From positions 248,001 through 312,000 of the forward strand of contig NZ_JHZJ01000009.1 of the NCBI RefSeq assembly GCF_000621025.1: a DNA stretch of 64,000 bases. The letters are read 5' to 3'. A program made the position numbers and the translations under genes. Origin of the DNA: Brackiella oedipodis DSM 13743. GTDB lineage: Bacteria > Pseudomonadota > Gammaproteobacteria > Burkholderiales > Burkholderiaceae_B. The notes beneath the pieces were generated by a model. It did not search any database. It had not been told where the DNA came from and saw only the letters and a list, made by a program, of their open reading frames with translations. Shown piece after piece: positions 1-9,291 of this stretch (position 1 is its first letter; every line of letters starts with the position of its first letter).

Positions 1-386
1 CGTATATACGATTAGTACGAGCCTCTGTGATGACAGAACTTGAAAAAGAATATGTCACGGCCTCCAAACTCGCGGGCGCCAATACGCTACGCCTTATGTT
101 TGTAGCGGTGCTACCGAATTGTATGGCGCCTATTATTGTGCAAGCCACCTTAGGGTTTTCTTCGGCCATTTTGGATATTGCGGCCTTGGGGTTCTTGGGC
201 TTAGGCGTACAACCCCCTGCGCCGGAGTGGGGCACGATGTTGGCTACGGCCAGGGACTATATTGATCGCGCTTGGTGGGTGGTGACCTTCCCTGGCTTGA
301 CCATTCTGTTGACGGTATTGGCAATTAATTTAATTGGTGACGGTCTACGTGATGCCCTAGATCCGAAATTAAAAAGAGCGGAGTAA
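1..386 (+). CDS. dppC: Dipeptide ABC transporter permease, DppC type (5' end cut off)
   Basis: Inner-membrane permease subunit of a peptide importer (BPD_transp_1 fold). The reading frame is open from base 3, and the residues before the first Met (YIRLVRASV) continue the family pattern, so the gene starts outside the window and the GTG/ATG at 27-30 is not its start. The EAA loop that docks onto the ATPase is visible (EYVTASKLAGAN, then a hydrophobic stretch), followed by the typical ending GDGLRDALDPKL. The gene lies 3 bases before the ATPase gene, so it is the upstream part of a dpp-like operon. The exact peptide substrate cannot be told from sequence. Confidence 0.93.
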   Translation, partial: YIRLVRASVMTELEKEYVTASKLAGANTLRLMFVAVLPNCMAPIIVQATLGFSSAILDIAALGFLGLGVQPPAPEWGTMLATARDYIDRAWWVVTFPGLTILLTVLAINLIGDGLRDALDPKLKRAE

Positions 387-389
387 GGC

Positions 390-2165
390 ATGAGTTTATT
401 AGAAATCAAAAATCTAAACGTTCGTTTTGGTACCAAAGATAAGCCTTTTCATGCCGTCAAAAACCTTAACCTGAGCATGAATCATGGCGAGATACTGGGT
501 ATTGTAGGCGAGTCAGGATCGGGTAAATCTGTGTCCATGATGGCCATCATGGGCCTATTAGCCGGGCAGGGTGAAGTCAGCGCAGATAGCTTGATGTTCG
601 ATGGCCAATCGTTGTTGGATATCTCCAGTGCAGATCGGCGCAAAATCATTGGTAAGGATTTGTCAATGATTTTTCAGGATCCGATGACCTCGCTGAATCC
701 AAGCTATACCGTGGGTTATCAAATTGCCGAAGTCCTCAAACTACACAAGGGCTTGCGCGGTAAGGCGCTACGGGCTCGTTGTTTAGAATTATTGGAGTTA
801 GTGGGCATCCCAGATGCTCCGGCTCGCCTCAAAGCTTATCCCCACCAATTATCTGGGGGTATGTGTCAGCGGGTTTCGATCGCTATGGCGATGGCTTGCG
901 AGCCTAAATTACTGATTGCTGATGAACCGACCACGGCCTTAGATGTGACCATTCAGGCCCAAATTATCGATTTGTTATTGCGTCTCCAAAAAGAACAAGG
1001 CATGGCCTTAATCATGATTACCCATGATTTAGCCGTGGTTAACCAAATCGCTGAGCGAGTGGCAGTAATGTATTTAGGGGATTTGGTCGAAGCAGGGCCA
1101 TTGCCTGATGTGTTTTTGCATCCCCAACACAGTTATACACAACGCCTTTTGCAATCAATGCCCGACGCACGTGACGAATCCAACACCGATGCCGAGAGCG
1201 ATTATGTGCTTGAAGCCGAACATTTAGCGCGACACTATGAAGTGAGTCGCGGTACTTTTAAGCCAAAAGCCACGGTCAAAGCCTTAGCCGATGTTTCTAT
1301 TAAGCTACGCCGTGGTCAAACACTGGCCATCGTGGGTGAGTCGGGTAGTGGTAAATCCACCTTAGCGCGCCTCTTGGCCATGATAGAAAAACCGAGCCAC
1401 GGTAAATTAGTGATTAGTGGTCAGGATGTGAGTGAAGGCAATAGCAAGACCATCAAAAATCTTCGCAAAGAAGTGCAAATGGTGTTTCAAAACCCTTACG
1501 CAAGCCTAAATCCGCGTCGCAAAATCATGGATCAGCTGCTTGAGCCCTTACTCATGAAACCTGAGCTAAGCCCGCAGCAACGCCGTGAAATGGTGTTTGA
1601 AATGATGCAAATTGTGGGGCTCAAAGCACAGCATGCGAATCGCTATCCACATATGTTCTCGGGCGGTCAAAGACAGCGTATTGCAATTGCACGTGCCATG
1701 ATTCTTAAGCCGGATATAGTGATTGCCGACGAACCGACCTCCGCCCTAGACGTGTCCATTCAGGCACAAGTGCTGAATCTTTTTATGAAGTTACAAGCCG
1801 ATCAACAAAATGCCTACGTCTTTATTTCCCATGATTTGGCGGTAGTTGAACATATGGCAGACGAAGTGTTGGTGATGTATTTGGGCAAAACCGTCGAATT
1901 GGCCAACAAAAAGGATTTGTACGAAAAACCGCTGCACCCGTATACTAAAGTTCTCTTGTCGGCGACACCGACCATGTTTACTGAGCCACGATACGAACGC
2001 ATAAAAATCAAAGGGGAATTGCCATCACCACTGAATGTGCCAAGTGGTTGTGCGTTTCATAAGCGCTGTCCTTTTGCGCAGCCCATGTGCTCTGAACAAG
2101 AACCGAAAATGCGAGAATTAGCGGGTCGACAAGTCGCGTGTCACTTTTCAGAACAGTTTTTATGA
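390..2165 (+). CDS. Fused double ATPase of a dipeptide ABC importer (DppD-DppF fusion)
   Basis: This 591-residue protein carries two ABC ATPase domains in one chain and powers the peptide importer from the cytoplasmic face. Half 1 has Walker A GESGSGKS at residues 40-47, signature LSGGMCQR and Walker B LLIADEPT. Half 2 has GESGSGKS near residue 317, signature FSGGQRQR and Walker B IVIADEPT. The C-terminal oligopeptide-transporter tail with the [14 protein letters not shown] cysteine cluster is present. Many bacteria encode the halves separately (DppD, DppF). The fused form is known from YejF/GsiA-like proteins. It sits between the permease and the binding protein with short gaps, so it is cotranscribed. 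Confidence 0.95.
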   Translation: MSLLEIKNLNVRFGTKDKPFHAVKNLNLSMNHGEILGIVGESGSGKSVSMMAIMGLLAGQGEVSADSLMFDGQSLLDISSADRRKIIGKDLSMIFQDPMTSLNPSYTVGYQIAEVLKLHKGLRGKALRARCLELLELVGIPDAPARLKAYPHQLSGGMCQRVSIAMAMACEPKLLIADEPTTALDVTIQAQIIDLLLRLQKEQGMALIMITHDLAVVNQIAERVAVMYLGDLVEAGPLPDVFLHPQHSYTQRLLQSMPDARDESNTDAESDYVLEAEHLARHYEVSRGTFKPKATVKALADVSIKLRRGQTLAIVGESGSGKSTLARLLAMIEKPSHGKLVISGQDVSEGNSKTIKNLRKEVQMVFQNPYASLNPRRKIMDQLLEPLLMKPELSPQQRREMVFEMMQIVGLKAQHANRYPHMFSGGQRQRIAIARAMILKPDIVIADEPTSALDVSIQAQVLNLFMKLQADQQNAYVFISHDLAVVEHMADEVLVMYLGKTVELANKKDLYEKPLHPYTKVLLSATPTMFTEPRYERIKIKGELPSPLNVPSGCAFHKRCPFAQPMCSEQEPKMRELAGRQVACHFSEQFL

Positions 2166-2204
2166 GTGGCTTAATTTATTGATTTTTATAACTCCGGAGG
2201 AATC

Positions 2205-3821
2205 ATGTCAAATCGCATCTTACCAAAAATTTTCGCCTTGTCTTTGGGACTAAGTCTAAGTTTGCCAGTATTGGCAGCTGCTCAAGCGCAGGGTACCTTA
2301 GTCTATTGTTCCGAAGGCAGCCCCGCTGGTTTTGATCAAGCCCAATTTACCACAGGCACGGATTTTGATGCGGCAGCGTACACAGTACAAAATGGTTTAG
2401 TGCAATTCAAAAAAGGCAGTACGGAAGTAGAACCCGCCTTGGCTGAAAGTTGGGAGATTAGTGATGATGGTTTGACCTATACCTTCCATTTACGCAAAAA
2501 CGTTAAATTTGGCAAAACGAGTTACTTCACACCAAGTCGTGACTTTAACGCTGATGACGTAGTGGCCACTTTTGATCGTCTAGCAAACAAGGACAATGCC
2601 TTTAATAAGGCTTACCCTGTGCAATTTCCGTATTACACCAATATGGAACTCGACAAGATTATTAAATCTGTGAAGAAGGTGGACGATAACACGGTCGAGT
2701 TTACACTGAATGAACCCAATGCTTCTTTAATCCAAAGCCTAGCCATGCCGATTGGTTCGATTTATTCGGCTGAGTATATGCAACAGTTACTCAAAGCCAA
2801 TCAGGCTGCCCAAATTAATCAACAGCCTGTCGGGACGGGACCATTTGTGTTTCAACGTTACCAAAAAGATGCGCAAATTCGTTATCAAGCTAACCCCGAT
2901 TATTGGGACAAAGACAATCTCCCCGAAGTCAAACGTTTGATTTTTGCGATTACACCAGACGCGGCGGTCAGAACCCAAAAGCTCTTAGCCAATGAGTGCC
3001 ATATCACGACCGACCCGTTGCCAAATGATGTTGAAAAATTCAAACAAAAAGACAATCTTAAAGTCCTGCAAGAACCGGGCTTTAATGTGGCTTTCTTGTA
3101 TTACAACACCGAGAAAAAACCGTTTGACAATGTCAAAGTGCGTCAAGCTTTAGATTTGGCGATCAACAAAGAAGAGATTGTGAAATCGGTCTATCAAGGT
3201 CTAGCAGAAGTTGCGCCTAATCCAATTCCACCAAGCCAATGGTCTTTTAATAAGGACATAAAATCGAACCCTTATGATCCCGAAAAAGCCAAACAGTTGT
3301 TGGCCGAAGCCGGTCTCAAAGATGGCTTCGAAACCACCCTATGGGCTTTGCCAGTGCAACGACCTTATAACCCTAACGGTCGCCTCATGGCCGAAATGGT
3401 ACAAGCGGACTGGGCCAAAATCGGTGTTAAAGTCAAGATTCAAACTTATGAATGGGGTGAGTACGTGAAACGTGCACAAGCCGGCGAGCACGATATCTTT
3501 ATGATGGGGTGGACCGGTGATAATGGTGACCCAGACAACTGGTTCAGCAATCTCTTTACGTGCTCTTCTGTGGGGGGTGGTAATTACTCGCGCTACTGCA
3601 ACAAAGATTTTGATCCACTCATTACCAAAGCCCGCAAAGAAACCGATCAAGCAGCACGCTCAAAACTCTATGAGCAGGCTCAAGTCCTCTATCATGAGCA
3701 GATGCCGGCTTCACCGATTGCCACCTCAACCATTAGTAAACCAATGGTAAAAGCGCTAGAAGGCTTCAAAATTAGCCCATTTAGTTCGATGTTGTTTAAG
3801 GGTGTGAAACTCGATAAATAA
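2205..3821 (+). CDS. dppA: Periplasmic dipeptide/oligopeptide-binding protein, DppA-like
   Basis: Substrate-binding protein of the SBP_bac_5 family (538 aa) that captures peptides in the periplasm and delivers them to the permease. Residues 1 to about 26 form a Sec signal peptide with a long Leu/Ser core ending near LAAAQA. The mature start GTLVYCSEGSPAGFDQA and the internal block TYTFHLRKNVKFG are typical of DppA. A near-perfect Shine-Dalgarno (CCGGAGGA) stands 7-8 bases before the ATG. It is the last gene of the dpp-like operon and is followed by a strong terminator. Related proteins can bind haem or glutathione, so the ligand is an inference. Confidence 0.94.
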   Translation: MSNRILPKIFALSLGLSLSLPVLAAAQAQGTLVYCSEGSPAGFDQAQFTTGTDFDAAAYTVQNGLVQFKKGSTEVEPALAESWEISDDGLTYTFHLRKNVKFGKTSYFTPSRDFNADDVVATFDRLANKDNAFNKAYPVQFPYYTNMELDKIIKSVKKVDDNTVEFTLNEPNASLIQSLAMPIGSIYSAEYMQQLLKANQAAQINQQPVGTGPFVFQRYQKDAQIRYQANPDYWDKDNLPEVKRLIFAITPDAAVRTQKLLANECHITTDPLPNDVEKFKQKDNLKVLQEPGFNVAFLYYNTEKKPFDNVKVRQALDLAINKEEIVKSVYQGLAEVAPNPIPPSQWSFNKDIKSNPYDPEKAKQLLAEAGLKDGFETTLWALPVQRPYNPNGRLMAEMVQADWAKIGVKVKIQTYEWGEYVKRAQAGEHDIFMMGWTGDNGDPDNWFSNLFTCSSVGGGNYSRYCNKDFDPLITKARKETDQAARSKLYEQAQVLYHEQMPASPIATSTISKPMVKALEGFKISPFSSMLFKGVKLDK

Positions 3822-3856
3822 GATCACCAAATAGCGCTGTACGCTAGAAGGTGAGT

Positions 3857-3898
3857 AAAAGCAGTGTTTAGTCAGACTAAACACTGCTTTTTTTTTGG
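3857..3898 (+). terminator. Rho-independent terminator of the dpp operon
   Basis: A perfect 13-bp stem (AGCAGTGTTTAGT with ACTAAACACTGCT), 3-base loop and eight T's follow dppA. An A run on the other flank may let it act on the opposite strand too. The folK stop codon (3872-3874, minus strand) lies inside the stem. Confidence 0.92.
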
Positions 3899-4381
3899 GG
3901 CAGGTGATAATTTGTAAATGGTCTGCCCCGCGGCTATCGCTTGCTTGAGTAGGCTCGTTAAATCACCTTGAGCCAAAACGAGCCGAGGTTCGATTTCTTG
4001 CAAAGGTTGGAGTACAAAAGCACGTTCATGCATGCGAGGGTGCGGCAGTATCAGTTCAGGATCGTGACTTTGCAGTTGCCCAAAAAGCAAAATATCGATA
4101 TCAAGCGTACGTGGCGCATTCTTGTAGGGCCGCACTCGTCCAAAGGCATTTTCAAGTGCTTGCATAGCATGCAACAAGTCTTTGGCGCGATAACTGGTCT
4201 CAATCCGTAAGGCTGCATTCACATAATCCGGTCCATGAGAATCGACCGGGCTTGAACTATACAAACTGGATTCGTCTTTAATGCGAATCTGAGGATCCTG
4301 GGCAATGGCGTCGATGGCTTGGCGCAATGTTTGGGCGGCAGCCCCCAGATTAGCGCCCAAGCTTAGATAGGCTTCAGTCAT
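3872..4381 (-). CDS. folK: 2-amino-4-hydroxy-6-hydroxymethyldihydropteridine pyrophosphokinase
   Basis: HPPK transfers pyrophosphate from ATP to 6-hydroxymethyl-dihydropterin in folate synthesis. I chose the ATG at 4381 (169 aa, usual length) because residues MTEAYLSLGANLG match the family N-terminus. A longer frame exists upstream to 4498 but would be a low-complexity extension overlapping pcnB. The signature RTLDIDILLFG and the following ERAFVLQPL are present. The start overlaps the pcnB stop by 8 bases, so the two are translationally coupled. The stop codon is embedded in the stem of the convergent dpp terminator. Confidence 0.96.
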   Translation of the reverse strand: MTEAYLSLGANLGAAAQTLRQAIDAIAQDPQIRIKDESSLYSSSPVDSHGPDYVNAALRIETSYRAKDLLHAMQALENAFGRVRPYKNAPRTLDIDILLFGQLQSHDPELILPHPRMHERAFVLQPLQEIEPRLVLAQGDLTSLLKQAIAAGQTIYKLSPAPKKKQCLV

Positions 4382-5756
4382 TGTTTTGAGGGCTAGTAGT
4401 GCTCGTTGCTTTGAGGGCGGATTTACGTTGACTGCGACGGCGGCCATGGCGACGCTTACGTTTGTGCTTATGGCCTGAAGAGGCAGGTGCGATGGCATTG
4501 ATCATGAGCTCGCGTTGTTCGCTTTCGGCATCGGCTAGGTCCATCCACCACTGCGCCTTCACACTATCGAATTCATGCGCCGCGGCGCGGATTTGCAAAA
4601 AGTCCACAGCCGCCCTAAAGCGCCGTTGCTCGATCAATTTATAAATCGATTTGCGATTAAGTTTTTCAAAGCGTACTTGGAAGAACCATATTTCGCGCAT
4701 TTCTGCCGTATGGCGTTTTTGAAGCATTAATTTGGCCGCGTATTGATCTAAGACATCGTTGGCGGCCATGATTAACGCCTGCACATAGGGTTCATCGGCT
4801 TGTAAGGCTTGCCAACGTTGTTGCACTCTTGGCCACAAAATAGCCGCATACAAGAAACTTGGACTCACTGATTGACGTGAGCGTATGCGTTGATCAGTGC
4901 GCTCCATGCTGAGCTGCAAAAACTCGCTCTCTTCGACTTCTTGCAAAACAAAGTCGAGCAGAGGCAGTATGCTAGGTTGTACGCCGAATGCGCGTAGGTT
5001 TTGGAGGCATTCCAGTGCATTACCGCAGGTCAGTAACTTAAAGGTCTCATCAAACAAACGCGACTCAGGCACATGACTGATCAAATGCGTCATGCGCGGG
5101 ATGGCTTCGGCGGTGCCTGCTTCGAGTTTGCCATTTAGTTTAGCAGCAAAACGCACGGCTCTGAGAATACGCACGGGATCTTCACGGTAGCGCAACTCAG
5201 GGTCGCCAATCATACGAATCACGCGATGACTTAAATCTGGGATGCCTTGATGGTAGTCGAGCACTTGCTCCTTAGTGGGATCATAATACAGGGCATTGAG
5301 GGTAAAATCGCGGCGCTCGGCGTCCTCGATGATGGTGCCGTAATTGTTGTCACTGAGAATGCGGCCGAACTCATCGCTATGAACTTTTTGTTCGGAGTGA
5401 CGCCTAAAGGTAGAGGTCTCGATGATTTCGCGACCAAAAAGCACATGCACTAATTTAAACCGCTTCCCAATAATACGAGCACGACGCAATAGTCGTTTAA
5501 CTTCTTCAGGCGTGGCATTGGTGGCCACATCAAAATCTTTGGGCTGTAGGCCAAGAATTAGGTCTCGGACCGCACCCCCGACAATATAGGCTTGAAAATG
5601 ATTTTTTTGTAAGACGTCGCAAACTTTTATGGCATTGCGAGAGACCAAACGACGATTGATTTTGTGTGAATCTTTTTCGTAAATCGTCAGCTTGCCCGTG
5701 TGGATGGCGGCTGATTTATTAAAAAAGCGCTTCACAAAGCCTTTGATTGCATTCAT
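4374..5756 (-). CDS. pcnB: Poly(A) polymerase I
   Basis: Adds 3' poly(A) tails to RNA and so marks it for decay. The nucleotidyltransferase core shows GGAVRD and LQPKDFDVATNATPEE with the catalytic Asp pair, followed by the RNA-binding middle. A strongly basic C-terminus (GHKHKRKRRHGRRRSQRK) probably binds RNA. The ATG at 5756 (460 aa) is preceded by TAGGAAG at good spacing. The ATG at 5807 would start inside the upstream HAD gene with no such site. The order hda, HAD phosphatase, pcnB, folK is common in Burkholderiales. Confidence 0.95.
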   Translation of the reverse strand: MNAIKGFVKRFFNKSAAIHTGKLTIYEKDSHKINRRLVSRNAIKVCDVLQKNHFQAYIVGGAVRDLILGLQPKDFDVATNATPEEVKRLLRRARIIGKRFKLVHVLFGREIIETSTFRRHSEQKVHSDEFGRILSDNNYGTIIEDAERRDFTLNALYYDPTKEQVLDYHQGIPDLSHRVIRMIGDPELRYREDPVRILRAVRFAAKLNGKLEAGTAEAIPRMTHLISHVPESRLFDETFKLLTCGNALECLQNLRAFGVQPSILPLLDFVLQEVEESEFLQLSMERTDQRIRSRQSVSPSFLYAAILWPRVQQRWQALQADEPYVQALIMAANDVLDQYAAKLMLQKRHTAEMREIWFFQVRFEKLNRKSIYKLIEQRRFRAAVDFLQIRAAAHEFDSVKAQWWMDLADAESEQRELMINAIAPASSGHKHKRKRRHGRRRSQRKSALKATSTTSPQNND

Positions 5757-5773
5757 TTCAAACTTCCTAGGAC

Positions 5774-6463
5774 TTAGACTTTTTGAAACAAGTCGAGTAT
5801 GTCCCAATGATTTTGCTGAGCAATAGTGCGTAGCTCATCTTGCGGATTCACAGCGACGGGGTGGCTAACTTGTTTTAGTAATGGTAAGTCATTAATAGAG
5901 TCACTATAAAAATAACTAGTGTCGAACGAAGATAAGGGTCCATGCCCTAAGGCCTTAAGCCATTCTTCGACGCGCGTAATTTTGCCCGCTTGGTAGCTGG
6001 CTGTGCCCACGAATTTACCGGTATAGCGACCATTGAGGTATTCGGGGGTGGTGCCGATCACATGCTCAAAGCCAAAGGCGCGTGCAATGGGGGCAATCAC
6101 AAAACTATTAGTGGCAGAGACCAAGCAGCACAAGTCGCCGTTTTGTAAGTGTTGATCGACTAAATCAATAGCGACTTGATGGATATGCGGGCGAATTACT
6201 TCTTGCATATAGATTTCGTGGATTCTGGCGAGTTCAAACGGATCCAGATTTTTGAGGAAACTCAGCATAAAGGCCATAGAGTCTTCGATCTTTAGTTGAC
6301 CCGCATGATAGAGCTCGGTCAATTCTTGATTACGTTTTTCTACTTCTGGCAAGTTGCCCACATAGTTATTTTTGGCCAGCCAAACCACCCATTCGTGATC
6401 GCTATCAAGGGGTAATAACGTATGGTCTAAATCGAATAAGGCTAAAGCTTGTGAAGTCGTCAT
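5774..6463 (-). CDS. HAD-superfamily (subclass IB, SerB-like) phosphatase
   Basis: A 229-residue HAD-IB hydrolase. Motif I is DLDHTLLP (nucleophile and acid/base Asp), motif II falls at SATNSF, and the acidic motif at YSDSINDLPLL. Proteins of this class are often annotated as SerB or histidinol-phosphatase-like. The true substrate is unknown to me, and this copy is shorter than classical SerB, which has an N-terminal ACT part. The start ATG overlaps the hda stop by 4 bases (ATGA arrangement), so the genes are coupled. pcnB follows after 17 bases. Confidence 0.85.
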   Translation of the reverse strand: MTTSQALALFDLDHTLLPLDSDHEWVVWLAKNNYVGNLPEVEKRNQELTELYHAGQLKIEDSMAFMLSFLKNLDPFELARIHEIYMQEVIRPHIHQVAIDLVDQHLQNGDLCCLVSATNSFVIAPIARAFGFEHVIGTTPEYLNGRYTGKFVGTASYQAGKITRVEEWLKALGHGPLSSFDTSYFYSDSINDLPLLKQVSHPVAVNPQDELRTIAQQNHWDILDLFQKV

Positions 6464-7170
6464 TGATCATTACCTTCGCTAAGCGGCACAGCGTCTTGAT
6501 GCTGTGCCATATAGCTTTTGATTAAAGGAACGGTGATTTGGCGTCGTTGCGCTATGGAATAATTATCGAGCGCACGCAACCAGGCGTAAATCGTAGGAAT
6601 ACTGCGTTCTGTGTGGTTGAGTAACCAACGGCAAGCGCTATCGGAAATTTTCATGCCTAAATCGAAAGCTCGTTGCTGAATCGCCGTCAGCATATCATCC
6701 GTCGCAAGCGGATGTAGGCGATAGGCTAAATCCCATCCTAGGCGATTGCGTAAGTCCTCACGAATTTGCATATGAAGCGGGGAGTGTGCACCTGCTAATA
6801 CCAGGATAAAAGCATCGGTACTGCCTTGTTGGCGTTTCCAGAGGTTGAGCAAATCAAAAAGCAAGCTTTGTTGGGCGTCATTGAATTGCTCGATGTCATC
6901 GATAGCTAGCAAGGGCTCGGCCTGTAGGGGGGCAAAATCGCTAAGCTCTTCGGGCCAATTTTGGGCATCAAAATACAAACCACCGTAGTGATGCTGCAGT
7001 GCCTTGAGTAAGTGGGTTTTGCCACAATGGGACGAGCCAAATAAGTACAACAAATGACCAGCTTGCAGCTTAAAAAGCTGATTGTATACCTCGAGATTTG
7101 GGCCTGGAATAAAATTATAGAGGCTCAAATCTTGGGGTAACACAATATTTAAGGCAGGTTGTTGACTCAT
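6460..7170 (-). CDS. hda: DnaA-related regulatory protein Hda
   Basis: A short AAA+ protein (236 aa from the ATG at 7170) related to DnaA domain III. With the sliding clamp it stimulates ATP hydrolysis by DnaA and limits re-initiation. Walker A is GSSHCGKTHLL and Walker B is LLAIDDIEQF. The N-terminus QQPALNIVLPQDLSLYNF resembles the clamp-binding region, though I do not see a textbook QL(S/P)LP motif. TTG and GTG codons just upstream (7179, 7176) are possible alternative starts. It is first of the hda-HAD-pcnB-folK operon and divergent from purM. Confidence 0.88.
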   Translation of the reverse strand: MSQQPALNIVLPQDLSLYNFIPGPNLEVYNQLFKLQAGHLLYLFGSSHCGKTHLLKALQHHYGGLYFDAQNWPEELSDFAPLQAEPLLAIDDIEQFNDAQQSLLFDLLNLWKRQQGSTDAFILVLAGAHSPLHMQIREDLRNRLGWDLAYRLHPLATDDMLTAIQQRAFDLGMKISDSACRWLLNHTERSIPTIYAWLRALDNYSIAQRRQITVPLIKSYMAQHQDAVPLSEGNDQ

Positions 7171-7199
7171 TGACACCAAAAAAGGATAGTAGGGGCTGC

Positions 7200-7235
7200 T
7201 TTACGCAGCTAAAACCGTATTTTAGCGTAAAATAC
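7200..7235. promoter_or_regulatory. Overlapping palindromes between hda and purM
   Basis: Two mutually exclusive inverted repeats overlap. One is TTTAC-gca-GCTAAAA with TTTTAGC-GTAAA around CCGTA (7200-7231). The other is the 19-base palindrome GTATTTTAGCGTAAAATAC (7217-7235). They sit in the only gap between divergent hda and purM, so they may be an operator or part of both promoters. The binding protein is unknown. The sequence is not a PurR or DnaA box. Confidence 0.35.
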
Positions 7236-7283
7236 ACTAAATTTTCTTCGCTTTTATTGTGACATATTTAGGTTTTAAATCTC

Positions 7284-8333
7284 ATGACAAACACACACAA
7301 CGATTCCTTAAGCTATCGTGATGCTGGTGTCGATATTGATGCTGGCGATGCCCTTGTAGAGCGTATCAAACCGCTTGCCAAAAAAACCATGCGTGAGGGC
7401 GTCATTAGTGGACTCGGTGGTTTTGGTGCCTTATTTGAAGTACCAAAGCGTTATCAAGAGCCTGTCTTGGTTTCTGGTACCGATGGTGTGGGCACCAAAT
7501 TGCGTCTTGCCTTCGAGTGGGATTGCCATGATACCGTCGGTATTGACCTGGTCGCCATGAGTGTGAATGACATTTTAGTCCAAGGTGCCGAACCTTTGTT
7601 TTTCTTGGATTATTTCGCTTGTGGCAAGTTATCTGTCGACACTGCCAGTCGTGTCGTTGCAGGGATTGCTAAAGGGTGTGAGTTGGCGGCGTGTGCCTTA
7701 ATTGGTGGCGAGACGGCCGAGATGCCTGGCATGTATCCTGAGGGCGAATATGACTTAGCGGGTTTTGCTGTGGGCGCCGTCGAAAAATCCCGTATTCTGA
7801 GTGGTGCGCAAATTCAAGCTGGCGACGTGGTCCTAGGCTTGGCTTCTAGTGGCCCTCATTCTAATGGTTACTCCTTGATTCGCAAGATTATTGAGCGTAG
7901 CCAAGCCCAAGCGAGTGATCGCTTGGACGATAAAACCTTACGCGAGCATATCATGGCACCGACGCGTATTTATGTGTCATCCGTCTTGGCGGCCTTACAA
8001 CAACATGGTGAACACATCAAAGGTTTGGCTCATATTACAGGTGGTGGCCTCTCTGAAAATATTCCCCGTATTTTGAGTCCAGAATTGGCCGTACATATCG
8101 AACGACACAGTTGGTCTATGCCAGCGATCTTTAAGTGGCTACAAGAACAGGGTCAAGTCGCTGACACAGAAATGTATCGCGTCTTTAACTGCGGTATTGG
8201 TATGGTCGTGATAGTGGCGGCTGAACAAGCCCAGGCTATTACAGATAGCTTTAAGCAAGCGGGCGAAACGGTCTATCAATTAGGCACGGTGCAAGCGAGA
8301 GCCGAGGATCAGGCACAAGTAGTGATTGACTAG
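7284..8333 (+). CDS. purM: Phosphoribosylformylglycinamidine cyclo-ligase (AIR synthetase)
   Basis: Catalyses the ATP-dependent closure of FGAM to aminoimidazole ribonucleotide, step five of purine synthesis. The 349-residue length is standard. The N-terminal block [20 protein letters not shown], the [12 protein letters not shown] region and the [10 protein letters not shown] motif are all present. The divergent position to hda is typical of betaproteobacteria. No strong Shine-Dalgarno is seen. It converges with miaA, only 16 bases away, with no clear terminator between them. Confidence 0.97.
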   Translation: MTNTHNDSLSYRDAGVDIDAGDALVERIKPLAKKTMREGVISGLGGFGALFEVPKRYQEPVLVSGTDGVGTKLRLAFEWDCHDTVGIDLVAMSVNDILVQGAEPLFFLDYFACGKLSVDTASRVVAGIAKGCELAACALIGGETAEMPGMYPEGEYDLAGFAVGAVEKSRILSGAQIQAGDVVLGLASSGPHSNGYSLIRKIIERSQAQASDRLDDKTLREHIMAPTRIYVSSVLAALQQHGEHIKGLAHITGGGLSENIPRILSPELAVHIERHSWSMPAIFKWLQEQGQVADTEMYRVFNCGIGMVVIVAAEQAQAITDSFKQAGETVYQLGTVQARAEDQAQVVID

Positions 8334-8349
8334 ATCCTGGCTGTTCGAT

Positions 8350-9279
8350 TTATAACTGCAAAATGCGCTGCATCTGTTCGACGAACTGTTGTGGCGCTTT
8401 TTCTTGTAAACAATCAATTTGGATCCGCTCGTCTTGACTGCGCAACCAAGTGATCTGGCGTTTAGCCAACTGACGTGTGGCTGCAATGCCTTTGTCAATG
8501 GCCGTTTGCAAATCATAGTCTCCCGCCAAGTGCTGCCACAGCTGGCGATAGCCGACGCAGCGAATTGAAGGCAGGTCGGCATGCAGCTGTGGTCGCTGAT
8601 ACAGTCGTTCGACTTCTTGCAAAAATCCAGCCGCTATCATTTGCTCAAAACGCTGAGCGATACGAGCATGCAATTGGCTACGATCAGAAGGCTCAAAACT
8701 AATCGTCACAAATTCATAAGCATGCTGTTTGGGCGGCGTTTTGGCGAGTAGAGTAGACATGGCTTGGCCACTTAAGAGGCTTACTTCTAGGGCTCTTTGA
8801 ATGCGTTGACTATCATTGGGTGCTAAGCGTTGGGCTGTGATGGGATCTAAGGCCTGCAGACGCTGATGCATATGTGGCCAGCCATGTTGCTCGGCCTCCT
8901 CACTTAATTGTTGACGTAGCTTGGCATCGGCCTGGGGCAAATCATGCAGTCCTTCACGCAGCGCCTTAAAGTACATCATGGTGCCACCCGCCAATAAAGG
9001 AATATGACCTCGATCTTGAATGTCGGCGATTAATTGCAAAGTACTTGCACAGAAATCGGCAACACTCCAGCTTTGTTCGGGCTCAAGGATGTCCAGTAAA
9101 TGCTGAGTGCTTTGCTGTCGTTCAGCCTGGCTCGGTTTCGCCGTGCCAATATCCATATCTTTATAAATAGTGGCCGAATCCACATTAATAATTTCGATGG
9201 CATAGCGTTGGCTGGCGGCCAAGACCGCTGCTGATTTGCCTGCAGCGGTGGGACCTGTGAGACAAATGATTTTGGACAT
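8350..9279 (-). CDS. miaA: tRNA dimethylallyltransferase
   Basis: Transfers a dimethylallyl group to A37 of tRNAs that read codons starting with U. The P-loop GPTAAGKS is at residues 9-16, then [20 protein letters not shown], which matches the family substrate-binding block. Length (309 aa) is normal. It lies 12 bases after mutL, the conserved mutL-miaA pair, and ends the tsaE-amiC-mutL-miaA operon. Confidence 0.96.
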   Translation of the reverse strand: MSKIICLTGPTAAGKSAAVLAASQRYAIEIINVDSATIYKDMDIGTAKPSQAERQQSTQHLLDILEPEQSWSVADFCASTLQLIADIQDRGHIPLLAGGTMMYFKALREGLHDLPQADAKLRQQLSEEAEQHGWPHMHQRLQALDPITAQRLAPNDSQRIQRALEVSLLSGQAMSTLLAKTPPKQHAYEFVTISFEPSDRSQLHARIAQRFEQMIAAGFLQEVERLYQRPQLHADLPSIRCVGYRQLWQHLAGDYDLQTAIDKGIAATRQLAKRQITWLRSQDERIQIDCLQEKAPQQFVEQMQRILQL

Positions 9280-9291
9280 GACTGAAAGATC

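Noticed and set aside
6460-7170. Reading the hda gene as dnaA or a transposon IstB ATPase
   Set aside because: It lacks the DnaA DNA-binding domain IV, and the divergent purM plus coupled HAD gene match the hda context.
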